The position numbers were made by a program, and so were the translations under genes. A model generated the notes under the pieces. It worked only from the letters and a program-made list of their open reading frames with translations, had not been told where the DNA came from and did not search any database. Positions 1 through 11,914 of a DNA stretch of 64,000 nucleotides are shown here, piece by piece (position 1 is the stretch's first letter; each line of letters opens with the position of its first letter). Origin of the DNA: Alviniconcha marisindica (taxonomy: Eukaryota > Mollusca > Gastropoda > Provannidae); NCBI GenBank assembly GCA_018857735.1, contig JABMCL010001766.1, positions 893,001 through 957,000 of the forward strand. Reading direction: 5' to 3'.

Positions 1-1367
1 CAACCTTTTAGAACGTATCTTTTATGTGATCTTGTCCAGGCATGTATATAAAACACTGACAACACTACTAAGTTTGAATTCAATGGAATGACACCTTAAA
101 AAAGTAATGCAACTTTGTGCTTTTGTGATCTTGAAATAAGGTCGGTCACAGAATTTAGCATGAACCAGTACAGCCCAACAGAACTTATCATCATGCAAGT
201 TTCAGAGATGTCCTAAACAGGGCTTCAACATTAGTTTTGTACTGTATGGCCAGCAGTATAACTAATCATTGCATGACTTTAAAATCTTCTCAAGAATGAA
301 TCACACAACATCAAGTGATCTATAAAACAGACAAAATGAGAAAAACTGGAAACTGACTGAAAAGAAAACGTGTGAACAACACCAATTTACCTTTTCCACT
401 TCAGTTTGCTAAGAGTTGTAACACAAAAACACTGTTAGTATCAGCAAAACTTTACTGACAATACAGACGTGCTTTTCCCAAGATGATCATAATCTGGCTG
501 AGCCACATAGTCTGTTAAAAACAATACCCCTCTCCCCTAAGTACATGTTCTACCATACCCCCCCCCCCCCCCCCCCCCCCCATCACCCTGATATAACCCT
601 ACTGGCCGACTTGGTGTAAAACACCTAGTTACTTACTTACCCCCCTCCCTCCCCCCCCTCCAAGGAAAAAATGACAGAAAAGAGGGTCTTCTGCTGCTTT
701 ACATTAGTCAAAAGCTAGGTTTTGATAATTTTGTATGCAGTGTGCTTCCTCATTTTCTACCTCGGCTTTAGGAGCCAATGAGGGACGACTGTGCAGAACA
801 ATCTCTAACTGGCCAGTATACTCAAGCTCAAAAGCAACTTTTTACAATGCACAGCTGTTCAAACCTCAATAGACCACTTCCGCAGAAGCTCTACAGGTGG
901 ACGGCTGGTCCATCTCCATTCAGCAGGCAATCTATTCTACCTATTTCACCCCAATTCTACACCAAAATGTATTGATACTGGTGTGTAAAAATTATGTTTT
1001 GCTAGTATTACATATGAGCAAAACAGTCATTAAACTGATGCCACCGGGATGGAAAGCCCTGGCTTAGTTCAGCATGCTATTGCTGGACAGTTTCAAGTAT
1101 CAGCTTGCACTCAGCAGGCTCTCTGCCAAGTACACAAGCAAACAGCTCAGAAATACCAATGATATGCACAAAAGTGATCATCAACCTGTCTCAATATCTG
1201 ACAAATCATTATCAACCTTCTGAAATCATCGCCTGTCTTTATCTGACGAGAATACAAAACATATTAGACTCCTTACTTCCCAAAGATGCGTAACCTTTGG
1301 GCTTGAGTGTACGTTTCAGACACAAATAATCCACAATGATCCACTGAAGCTTCTTCTGGACACTTAC
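1..1367 (-). other. ANK: Intron after exon 27 (truncated by window edge)
   Basis: No ZU5-coding exon is visible here. It holds a 24-base C run at 558-581, followed at about 600-640 by a tail with repeated TTAC units that resembles the end of a dispersed element. Nothing else is recognised. Confidence 0.6.
558..581. repeat. Poly-C tract (24 C)
   Basis: An uninterrupted C run on +, so G in the ankyrin pre-mRNA. It is one of seven tracts of 14 or more in the gene body, all of the same polarity. Confidence 0.95.
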
Positions 1368-1555
1368 CCTGAATAGACGGGTGAGCGGTCCACAGGAACG
1401 TTGTCGGGGTCAAAGGTAGTGCTGAAGGAGGAGCCGCTGTAGGAGGAGAAGCGCTGGGTGTCCCCGCTGGTGGGCATGCGACCATCCACTCGGGACGGTG
1501 CTGCGCTGTACGACTGCGTGAAGGACTGGCTCACCAGCTGGGCTTCCATGTAGTC
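1368..1555 (-). CDS. ANK: Ankyrin exon 27: linker just before the ZU5 domain
   Basis: 188 bp, enters in phase 0 and leaves in phase 2. The acceptor is CCCTGCAG before DYMEAQLVSQSFTQSY and the donor is AGG|GTAAGT after SPVYSG. The end resembles the vertebrate stretch SSSPIHSG, which leads straight into the ZU5 domain (FLVSFMVDARGG), so the next exon outside the window should start ZU5. The sequence is Ser/Thr-rich and probably disordered. Third-base GC is high, as in the other exons and unlike the flanking introns. Confidence 0.88.
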
Positions 1556-3936
1556 CTGCAGGGATGGACACAACAGTGACTGTCAGAACTGCGTTTGTAC
1601 ATCACACACACACACACACATGTTATTGTGTGTTGTTTTGGTTTCGTTTTGGATACATATGTGTGAATACTGTCAGACATTAAGTAGTGGCCGTTTACTG
1701 GGGGGGGGGCGAGAAAAAAGAAGAAAAGTATTTTATTATTATGCAATGTGAAAACACAAGCCTGCTTTAATTCTAATGTAAAGTTCCATCAAACTGATGA
1801 TGTTACATGTTGTTTTCGTCCATGTGCAGGCTCCTTGATGTTTCTTAAGGTCATGATTGCTGTATCTTGTATGAAAAATTGTTTGCAGCCAACTTTACAG
1901 TTGAATACAGAACACAGCTGAAGGTGTACTCAAAGATGCTGTTCGATGGAATTTGTTATTGTATTCTCCATACCCAAAGCTGGCAATTTTAGCATGGAAA
2001 AGATTACAAGGAGTGTAATGAATGAGATGATAACTAACATTAAATATCTCCTTGTCACAACTTGTCCAGCTCAAAGACAATCTAATAGATTATGTTTACT
2101 CTATTTTTGCACTTCAACTTAGTAGTAATTTCAAGAGGACTTATCCAGGAAAAACAACAAACAAACAAACAAAACTTAATCATCTGGACTGTAAAAGGAA
2201 ATTAGTAAATCATTACTAAAATCAAACCAGTAATTTTGTCACAGTTACAAAATCCAAAATTAAGAAAGAAAATGTGCAGGAATACATTTTTTTATATTAT
2301 TTATTACAGAACTACATTATCTTACTAATTAATCAAAGTGCATGGCTATTTTCCATGTAAAAAGCCAAATAGCAAAACAGAGCAATGAGAAAAGCGACAC
2401 TACTTTTTCCCTGAGTGTTGTTCTAAAAATGAATTCACGCAAATACAGCTCTTCAATTTTAATCACGTCATTATCCAAATGTTCAAGGCTTAAATTGCAA
2501 CTATTCAAAAACAATATTAAAACAGTAAAGCAGCACTGAAGCCAAGTTGATAATTATGCATAAAAATGGCACACCAGGAGTAACCCTTCAAAAGCCATTA
2601 ATGGAAAGAAGAAGCTTGCAGAAGATCTTGCAAAGTCCACTCAACTGCCATTTTGTTACATCACCATTTGCCAAGGCACTGGAACTGCACTGTGCATGAT
2701 ATAATGATATGTGCATACCATTTAATATACACAGACCCTAGTCACCTGCACACTATTTCAAGTACATATTCCCAGGTTATTTCCATACCATCTGTGTACA
2801 CACTCATTAAGCAGCACTTTGGTATGAATCTTTGAAGTTGTATGAGTAAACAGAAATATACCTGACTGCACAGAAGCAACAAAATCAACGTCAGGATAAG
2901 CATCTGAATCTCAAAACAAGTAACAGTGTATGTAAAATTAAGTACAGCTGGTGGATTCAAGTATGGTGTGTGTTATCCCTTCCCAGTGATTAGCGTGGTA
3001 TGGTGCCCATTCCTCATGTAATGCCCTGTACATGTAATATTACCTGAGAGGGGGAAGAGAGTTCCACAAACACAAGCCAATATCAGTGTGGCAAATAAAA
3101 AGGGATTTCCAGGTTTTAGGAGAAGAAAAATGTAGCACTAAAAGAGGGTGAAGGCAAAATCCGCTCCCACCAAGCAGACCAATTCAGCATTGCAGCATGA
3201 ATGGAAGGTGATGTCAGTTTCATGATGGTCATGATGTGTCCGTTACAATGTTAATGGGCCAATAACCTATAGTTCAAGGGCTGGGCATTAGCAGTCTTGA
3301 TGATTGCAGCTGAAATAAAGACAACGACAACTGATAAGGATTTTTGGCAGGAGTATGGCATTCCTGTGAGAAAACCACAGTGCCTATGAAACTGAACATC
3401 CACACATTATATTCAGGAAGAAATGCTGGGGTTGGGGGAGGGGGGTTCTGAAAGTAGATGGTAAAGCATTTTGGGAGTGGGGGAATACTGTAAGCAGATG
3501 GTGAAACTAATCACTTCAGTGAGTGAAAATAACATTAAATTTTAAGAGAAAAGCATTTCTGGTGGACAAGGATTTTTAATTATGCAGGTAATGGGCAATG
3601 GAAATGATGGTGATCAGCACTCTGGAAGAATATTACCAAAGCAGTTAGGACTGATGTGTTGCTGGATCATTTTGATTAATTAATACAGACTTGGCTGATG
3701 AAGCACACCATTTTTCACACCCATTTTCTCTCTCTTTATACTGTGAGCTTTCTCCCAGAAGCACAAAGGTGATGATGAATGGTAGTCTACCTGAAGATGA
3801 AGCAAAACAAGGCAAGGAAAGAAAAATCCCAACACAAGGGGAGGAGGGTGTCAAGCTATGGAATACAACCACTACAAAGTATGGCAGCAAAAGGGTAATA
3901 GCATTTTTAGCCACTGGCACCACCGGTCTTTATTAC
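1556..3936 (-). other. ANK: Intron 26-27
   Basis: A+T-rich and CpG-poor with no convincing exon. A short CA run lies at about 1605-1620. At about 3040-3300 there is a stretch that looks like decayed dispersed repeat, but I could not assign it to a family. Confidence 0.55.
3907..3936 (-). promoter_or_regulatory. ANK: Possible read-through 3' end: AATAAA overlapping the exon 26 donor
   Basis: On the minus strand the donor GTAATAAAG contains AATAAA (3929-3934), and the in-frame stop TAA lies 20 bases downstream (3907-3909). If the donor is skipped and the poly(A) signal used, the protein would end in VIKTGGASG, without ZU5, UPA and death domains. This is inference from sequence only. Confidence 0.25.
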
Positions 3937-4365
3937 TTGATTGGGTGTCATCCTCTGATTAGCCGAAACAGGCGTCAGCCCCACATTCCTGAATTCAGTG
4001 GCCGAGGCCGGCATCAGTTCAGCGCTTCTTAATTCGGCCGCAGACAGGGGCGTCATTTGCACGTTTTTCCCCTCCACTGCTGACATGGGTACCGAATCAT
4101 CAGGAAGCATTCGAACACTGTCTGCATCGACACTCCCAGATGCGGAGCCTGAGCCAGTACGGGTCCCAGCATACACCACTCTGTGGAACTCAGGTGATGA
4201 ACTGTCAGGGGCATAGGATGCCGAGGTGATTGGCTCAGGGCTTATGGGTGTTGTGGAGTCGTTGCTAACAAAGGAATCTCGCCACAAGGGGGCGCTGCCC
4301 TCAACCGCCCGAAACTTACTAGCTCGTGTAGGGTATAGCTCCTCCGTAAAGAGAGGCTGAGGTTG
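3937..4365 (-). CDS. ANK: Ankyrin exon 26: Ser/Thr/Pro-rich linker exon (143 codons)
   Basis: 429 bp, phase 0 to 0, the longest exon in the main chain. The acceptor is TTGTTGTAG before QPQPLFTEELYPTRASKFRA. It continues through a disordered Ser/Pro-rich section (STTPISPEPITSASYAPDSS) and loosely repeated MTPLSAAELRSAELMPASA-type motifs. The preferred donor is CAA|GTAATA at 3935-3936. The frame stays open past it for nine residues (VIKTGGASG) to a TAA at 3907-3909, and an AATAAA hexamer at 3929-3934 overlaps the donor. A short isoform ending here is therefore conceivable. I know of no vertebrate counterpart to this segment. Confidence 0.8.
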
Positions 4366-6501
4366 CTACAACAAAACAGGGAGAACAGAAAACAAAACAT
4401 GCAACAAGCCAAAAGGAACATGGAGCTAGACTACCACATTCAAATGAACAAAGGGCAGAACTAAAAAAAAAAAAAAAAACCCACCATAAATTTAAAAAAT
4501 GCCCGCATCTGTTTGGGTTTGAAACTTTTCAAAAGCACACACGCATTTCATATTCTGAGAATTTGATAGAGACATGTTGCCAAAGTGCTTAAACTGAATT
4601 TTGGCATTCATTATAAAGTATGCCTACAAATGGGAAGAACTGGATTTAGCTGCACTAGAGAGTAATGCCCTCTTTTTGATGAAAAAGATCCTGTGTGTTG
4701 TGCTTTTACAACTAGTAGGTAAACAATATCCATTATCGCAACAATTGTACTGTTTGTGAATTGTTTTGTTTTGTTCCAGTGCCAGCGCTCTTTTAATTTC
4801 TGAGAATCTACACCATGCAACCTTGTGAAAGATGTGGAATATAAGCTACTGAAACACAACTGATGTACTGGATGTAAACTTGACAGACAAGAAAATATTC
4901 ATCAGACTGGATTAGTGCAAATTAGTGAAAGAAAAGGCAGATTTGTTTTCCAGCTCTGTGGGCAGATTATGGACACTAGCATGCCCACTTTACAATCACA
5001 TCTTTCTTAACATGCTTTTAACAATTCCATCCTATGCACGCCTACAATGTGGAATATTCCTCTATGCATACAGATGTTTCCACACTATTATGAAGAAGAC
5101 AAAGAATTAGCATCTTCATCATACTGTAGCACTTTAAATTAAAAAATCTTCTTCGTAGACTTAAAAATAACAGGGGCATCCAAAACCTGCCCCTCCTCTT
5201 CATCATAATGGTGTAGCACTGTAAGTAAAACCTTCTTCATAGACTTCAAAATAAAAGGGACCTCCATGTCCAAAGACTTCAAAATAAAAGGGACCTCCAT
5301 GTCCACCCCCCCCCCCCCCCCCCCCCATCCTTTTTTTTTTTTTTGAAGACCCAAATAAAACAAAATCCATACTATATCATTGTTCAACCCTTTCATTTTT
5401 TTTCCTTGAAAAACAAAACAAAACAAAACAAACCCAAGCAAAGAAGCTAAAGTATATTCACTTCAAACACAGTCCTTTTTAACCTGCTGAAACCTAACAA
5501 CCACCAGTTACTCATGGTGCATGAAGCCAAAGCAACCCCTCCCTGCCATCCCTGTCCCAGCAAACAAATTACTGCCAAAATTCCAGTAGTGCAGCCCCCC
5601 CCCCCCCCAAACCTGTTTTATTTAACTCTGCATGCATAAACAAGATGCTGATTGTATGGGTCTGCAGACATGCCAGTGATAGTATCAAACATCTGAACAA
5701 GCTGACACTTTCTCCAAGATTGCACTGTCTTTTTCAAGATTTTCCAAGGTGTACCAACATATCTCACGTCAAACTTGCCCTCTTCTGACTGCATGCTTGA
5801 GACAAGATTCTGACAATGAATGTAACCAAACGTCTGAATGAACTACTGTAGGGTCTCATAGTGTCTCTACTCCTTAAAATCTGCATCCTCTGCATCTCTA
5901 GAATTACCTTCCTCTGTACCTCAAAGTTGACAGTGTGAATGTGTGTGTGTGTGTGCTTGTGGGCACGCACCTGTGCATGTGTCTGTTTCTATGGTCAACT
6001 GAGGACACACCTGTTCTCAGTTCTAGTCTCCTCATTCCCGCTCTATCCCAGTCCCTCCTATCCCCAATCAAATCCTTTCTTTCTTTACTTGAGACTGTTT
6101 TTATTTTGATAAAACTACTTTGTATCCATCTGTTTATTTACATCCCACATGCTGTGCCATGTGTATACAGTGCATGGAGTTTTAGACCTACTGCAAATAG
6201 ACAGTGGTCATATCTCTTGCATCTTGATGAATCTGTCTTACTTATACAGTTATAGATCTGCATGTAGAAACAGGACGCCCATTGCATTGGGTCTGTAGAC
6301 ATGCCAATGAATGAGAACTAAATAATGTTCCAATAAAGTTTATTTTCTAAACACTGCACTGTCAATTCAAGTCAAATTAACTTGTTTTTATTTAGAGTTG
6401 CACATGTCAGGTAGTGGTAGCAAAACAAGATGCTGATTATATGGGTCTGTTGACATGCTCATGAATCATGATACCAAATGTCTGAATGAATAAACCGTTA
6501 C
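4366..6501 (-). other. ANK: Intron 25-26
   Basis: No exon recognised. It has an A run at about 4464-4480, a poly-C tract (5306-5326) next to a T run (5331-5344), a short duplication of a unit with AAAATAAAAGGGACCTCCAT at about 5240-5305, and C13 at about 5597. The open frame at 5935-6255 on + shows no coding features. Confidence 0.55.
5306..5344. repeat. C21 tract followed by T14 tract
   Basis: A pure C run at 5306-5326, the four bases ATCC, then a T run at 5331-5344. In the pre-mRNA this reads as an A run followed by a G run. Confidence 0.95.
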
Positions 6502-6663
6502 CTTTTTCAAGACTGCGTCGTCTGACACATATTTCAAATCATCATCATATTCATAATCGCCTATGCTGTCTTCCACTGAGCGAAGAGGCTGAGTCATGGA
6601 GTCGCGTCCCAGAGTTGAATAGCCATCGCCAAAAACGCTGTCATTGCGCGATTTGGCAGCCTC
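6502..6663 (-). CDS. ANK: Ankyrin exon 25: acidic linker
   Basis: 162 bp (54 codons), phase 0 to 0. The acceptor is CCACACTCAG before EAAKSRNDSVFGDGYSTLGR and the donor is AAG|GTAACG after DDAVLKK. The middle is strongly acidic with clustered Tyr and Asp (DYEYDDDLKYVSDD). It lies in the linker between the ANK repeats and ZU5. The function of this piece is unknown. Confidence 0.85.
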
Positions 6664-9540
6664 CTGAGTGTGGAGTGTAAATGACGACGAAGCCAACACG
6701 AAACAGAACAGAAACAAAAGCAAAACAAAAGAATAAAACATCAACAAGAACAAAACTGCATGCAACATGTTTTCTTGGAATGTTCTGCAACTGGGGTGGG
6801 GTGGGGGTGGGGGTGGGAGGTGGGGGCTGAAGTAAGGGGAAGCTCTTTGCCTACAGACTCTAGAATTCTAAAGACAGACTCTCCAAGATGCTGAAGGTGT
6901 TAACTTGTACCTGCTTGATAAGGAAGAGGCATAAACGCTTTGCTCACAGTACAGGACAAGAAGATTTAAAATGAAGAAGACTTTTCAGGATGCTGAAGGC
7001 AGTCGTTTGTACCTGGTTAAGCAAAAGAAGGCATAAATGCTTTCCCTACAGCGGATGGACAGAGGATTTAAAGAAGGGCACTCTTCAAGACGTTGAAGGT
7101 GGCAGTCTTTAATACTGGGTTGAAGGAAAAGAGGGGTTTTGTGCTTCTGTAATTACAGTGAACGGAAAGTGGATTCAGTTTCATTCTTCAAGATGTTTTG
7201 GACAGGAAGTGACCAATGGATTTCTCCACAGTATGATTGTGAGAGACTTGCACCACATATGGTTTTTGTTGTGCACCAAAATCTGTCAGTACATTCCAGT
7301 CTATGTCAGGGCAGGTGAGATCTCACTCAGTCACACACATACTCACACACACACACACACACATGAATGCATGGCAGCACACACACATACATGCACTCAC
7401 AAGCACTCAAACATAAAAATAAAAAAACCTATGTGACAACATGGAATATGTATGAAGAAGGCCTCCACCTCATGACTGGCTACAGCGAGACAGGTAGGAA
7501 GAAATAAATGAGATCAAGTAGTATCAGACTTAAAGAAAACTCACTGAATCAAAAAGCAGGCCTAATTCACTGGGGGTGAAGGTGAATGAACTGGGAAGTC
7601 AGATTAGGAAGGCAATAGCCCTGACATCTGACCTACTCTTGAAAGCCACCCAGGGACTAAAGAGTGTACCTTTGAAAGCCCTGGGTTCTCAACAGAAGGG
7701 GCTGTAATTCAGGGTCCACTACACTGCAGTTTTGGGGTGGGGTGGAAACAGGGGTGAGAGTTATCCCAAGACAGTTCCAAGAAAACAAAACATAAACATA
7801 CATCAAAGTGCCTTTTCAGGCCAGAATAAAAACAAGAAGCTTTACAAAAAAAAAAAAAAAAAAAAAAGGAAAAGAAAATGCAAAAGGAAATATATTTACA
7901 ACATCCAGTTGCAAACTCTCTGCCAAAAACTTGCACTAAAAACGACAGCATGTGACATAAACATCTAGCACACTCACTGCAAAAAGAAATGTCTTCAAAC
8001 AAAAATTCAACATACACAACTCAGAATGAAATCAACCAAACACATAGCTAACAAACTAACACAGCATCACAATACAGCAAAACCTAGAAGAATGTTTGGA
8101 AACAGTCTCCTCAGGTGTGCATCACCAAATTCAGCGCTGACACCAGGATCTTGACTCCCTCTGGGTTTTTTGTTTATTTTAGTTGTGCGTGCATGTGTGC
8201 GTGCATGCATGTGTTCTGGGGTAAAAAAAGGATCATCTCACAATTACTTAGTAGACAGACACCGTGCAAGAGTTTCAGCTTATAGTTCTCACACACATTT
8301 ACATATTAACTGAACTACTTTTGCTACACTACTGAACCACACTGCATGCCCAACTTTTATAAATGGAAAACTGTTGGATCTCCACAGCGGTAATACATGT
8401 GGCATGCAACATTATTAACTCTCTAAATGTAGTACGCCAATGCAGGATTAAGTTTTCTCAAACATCATTCATATCTTGATTGCACCATACATAACAACAC
8501 TGTTAATGTTTTTCAGGTTACATTGCAAGGGAGCTAAGCAGACAGGGCCCATGGTTTGGATGCATGCAATGCACAGTCACTAACAATGAACATCATGTTT
8601 CTGTTTCATTTTGCGGCACTGATTATTTTTGAACTTAAATGGCATTCTCTTCTCACTGACCCCCTTCCTAAACTCTGTGGACCTGGATTAATAATAATAT
8701 ACAACTTTTTAAGAGGGGAATAAGCTCAATCTAGTCAACAATGTCATACTGCATCCATTCACCCTGATGTAACTGTCATGGTTGACTGGGCATTGAAAAC
8801 CAGTTATTTATTTTGTACTGCATCCAGGTGATATCCACAGCAAAATCTCACTTGCTTCAGTGAACTCCATCTCCAGGTTGCAGGTCATCTACTGCCAAAT
8901 GAACCTTTTGCAGGTTTCTTAGTCATGCCTGTGTCACATTTACTTCAATGTTTTACATGATTTGTGATCTTTGATGGTGCTGGGTGTGCTGCCAGATGGT
9001 CTGTGGATGCAAAGTTTTCATTTAAAATAACGATAAGCTTTAAACCTGGTCTGGTATTGAAACCACAGATGACAAAGCATGTTTATAATGGTGTTTGTTC
9101 CACTGATCAGGTCACACAGAACATATTTTGCTATGCTTTGGAGCGCAGTGTGGCACTATGGTAACAGCTATTGAACATCTTTTACGGTCTTTGGATAACA
9201 TTGTATTATCATGGTACCATTCAACCTTCATGGATTTGCCTTGCTGTTTGGTGACAGTCACTACCACCATCACATCTATTGGTTTGTCTGCGCTGATCTA
9301 GTAATTCAGTACATTTTCCTTGTCTTTGGTTTACAGTGTATATTGTCACAGCAACACCACATTTTTAAAAGTTCATCTTCCTGTGACTCAGTTTGTTATA
9401 ATCAAAGCAATGTGTTCTGCCTCAGCCTGGACATCCATGTGCTATTAACATATTACATAATGATCAATATGTTGACAGTTTACTGCCGTAGTGGTGTTTT
9501 GTGCAGTAGTGATAACACAAACACAGCATGGTTGCCTCAT
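6664..9540 (-). other. ANK: Intron 24-25, 3' part
   Basis: Contains the degenerate tandem array at 6830-7200, a CA run at about 7336-7364, an A run at about 7847-7867 and a dispersed motif at 8766-8798 (minus; CCCAGTCAACCATGACAGTT), also found near 34330, 34420 and 60215. No exon seen. Confidence 0.55.
6830..7200. repeat. Degenerate tandem repeat, about 115 bp x 3
   Basis: Copies share the order: AGATGCTGAAGG-like start, TTGTACCTG, AAGAGGCATAAAYGCTTT, then a purine-rich end. Clear starts lie near 6880, 6995 and 7088. The third copy is the most diverged. Confidence 0.6.
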
Positions 9541-9549
9541 CATGGACAA

Positions 9550-10246
9550 TGTGCCCCACCACTGCAATGATCAACATATGTGTACTTGACAATGTATTGC
9601 CAGCGACATCTTTACACTGGTAACACATGCCTAGCATGGTTATAACCTCATTCTTGGATGACACCATACCACCACAGCACAGCAAGAATTAACATGTTCT
9701 GGATGTGATCAGGACATGGTGATATATCTCTGCCATGGTGATACGCAATACTGATTACCTCATCCGTGTGTGTATTGCCACGGTGGTAACAATGCCGTGG
9801 TAATGCAGCCAACTTTGCAGGCATAGTGATATCTCTGCCATGGTGATATGCAACGTGGCTTACCTCATCCTTGGGTGTACTGCCATAGTGGTAACAATGC
9901 TGTAGTAACATAGCTGACTTTGCAGGCATTAGTGTGTTACCATCGCAATCTCACTTATGAAGTACACTTTGCCTCCTCCCTGGGCACCAGGGTATCACCA
10001 CAGTAATATTTCTGTCACACTGCTTTCTTATGTTTGGGTGAGAATATCATAATGGTAATATGTTACCTATTACATGGGCAACTGCGTGTTGCCACAGTAA
10101 CATCTGAGTAATAATAACTAATATGACTGGCCTTGTCACTGGGTGACAGATTATCACCATGGTAATCCTGTATGTAATATGGTCCACATCATCTTTGGGT
10201 GACAGAGTACAACCACGGCAATAACGTATCATTCAATATGGTTTAC
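9550..10246 (-). repeat. Decayed tandem array derived from the 3' end and donor of exon 24
   Basis: Units of about 57-110 bp carry the minus-strand pattern of a YYHG.TLSPKD-like end plus donor. For example, the copy ending near 10190 still reads RYCRGCTLSPKDDV, and the copy near 9865 reads YHYGSTPKDEV. Unit landmarks (GGGTGACAG or GGGTG on +) occur near 9770, 9867, 9976, 10034, 10075, 10141 and 10197; the real exon has it at 10256. Divergence increases away from the exon. Confidence 0.75.
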
Positions 10247-10402
10247 CTTGTCTTTGGGTGACAGTGTATCGCCATGGTAATATCTCATCTCGGCCTCATA
10301 GTCAGGGCCGCTGTCTAGGTAGGAAGGATAGTGCAAGGCAGCTCCAATCTCGCTAACTTGGCGTCCGCGCGGGTCAGTGGCGGGGTAGCGATACACAACA
10401 TC
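10247..10402 (-). CDS. ANK: Ankyrin exon 24: linker
   Basis: 156 bp (52 codons), phase 0 to 0. The acceptor is TTGTGCCAG before DVVYRYPATDPRGRQVSEIG and the donor is AAG|GTAAAC after DTLSPKDK. The linker is rich in Tyr, Asp and Pro (LHYPSYLDSGPDYEAEMRYY). Its last bases and donor are the source of the decayed array at 9550-10246. Confidence 0.85.
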
Positions 10403-11849
10403 CTGGCACAATGCCACGACAGCACACACAGAGAGAAAGAGAAACAAAAACCAAGGGAGGTAAGCGCAAGAAAAGGAAAATCAAGCCATGGCTAGACTTC
10501 CAGACACACACATCGTGCACTAGAGGTCAGGTCACGCCCCAGTGACACCGGGAGACCAGTGAACACAACAGAAAACAACATCCACTCTCCTTGAGGTTCA
10601 GCTATAAAACCCATAAAAATTTGTGGAAACAAACAAATAAAAAGGGAGATAATCAAGCTGTGAAACAATCACTGATCAATATAGAGATTATGATCATCTG
10701 CTGCTAACTAAAACTGTGCAAAAAAAAAAAAAGCAACAACAAACAACATAAACACACACACAAACACACTTTCAGATTAAAATTAGAAACAGCCATGGGA
10801 TTGAGAAGTCACAGCCTCAAAACTTTTACAACTGGTCATTTATGTAATCAGTGCTGCCACTAGAAACACAGAGGTGAGGTCTAACAGTCACGGAACAAGT
10901 GTTATAAAAAGACAGCATTTGATTCATTCAATTGTATTACTTTTGACTGCAAACTATGACTCGGTTATGTCATCTTTGACTGAAAGAAAGCTGCAGTGTA
11001 ACCTTCAACTTTTTCTTCTTCCAATATTAGTTGAGGGGGGAAAAAAGTGCATGACTTGTCTATCTTGAATATTCATCAATCCAGAAATACTGACATGGAC
11101 CAGTGTTCAGAGAAACCAGGTTACATGGATTATAATTGTTCTTGATCATTTAATGAATGAATTGCTCAATTAACCAAAGTCTCCTTTGTAAATCACCAGG
11201 ATCAACCTGACAAAGTAAGACATGGATCAACAGGTTTTTGTACACTCTGCCATTTTTCTCACCTTTTGTGGGCATTTTTTTTTTTTTTTTTGATACTGCA
11301 CAGTCATGAACTCATTGCACTTTAATCATGCAAGTTTCCAGTCAAGAGACTTTGAAGCCAAACTCTCAAGATTGACACACATTCGGTAAAATCTGATGCA
11401 AAAGCCACAAAGACAAATACGAACAAATCATAAAACACATGTAACAAAGCCAAACACCATGTCATATCAGCATACAAATCAATGCCACTCTGACACAATA
11501 CCAGCAGAACACACCACGCCATACCAAAACACAAATGCAAGACATTCAAATGTCCCAAACAAAAACGCACACACATACACAAAACTAAAAGACAAGAGAG
11601 AAAGAGAGAATGACAGAAAGACACACACACCACAACCACTCCCCCCCCCCCCTCCCCCCACCCCCTCGCACACAAACAAAGCTTTGATATTCACATCAGA
11701 CTGTAGGTTACTAACACTTCAAAGCCTTAAAAAAGAAAGACAAAAAAAAAAAGCATGTGCTTTATCCAGTGTGACAGAGAACGGGACATGATGATGCCGA
11801 GCTCTGTGAGAGAACCACAAATGAAGGAGCATCCCCACACCAACTGTAC
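10403..11849 (-). other. ANK: Intron 23-24
   Basis: No exon seen. T run at about 11277-11291, C-rich run at about 11641-11660. The open frames at 11322-11791 on both strands come from low-complexity CA/C-rich sequence. Confidence 0.55.
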
Positions 11850-11914
11850 CTTGTCAAAGGAAGTGTCCAAAGGTGAGGCATTTCCACCCTGCTCCAACGA
11901 AATGCTGTCCTCTC
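11850..11914 (-). CDS. ANK: Ankyrin exon 23: short linker exon
   Basis: 65 bp, enters in phase 1 (bases GA complete the split codon) and leaves in phase 0. The acceptor is TTTTTTTCAG and the donor is AAG|GTACAG. It encodes (R)EDSISLEQGGNASPLDTSFD then K. The phase fits exon 22 upstream and exon 24 downstream exactly, which supports a short exon that similarity alone would miss. Confidence 0.75.
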
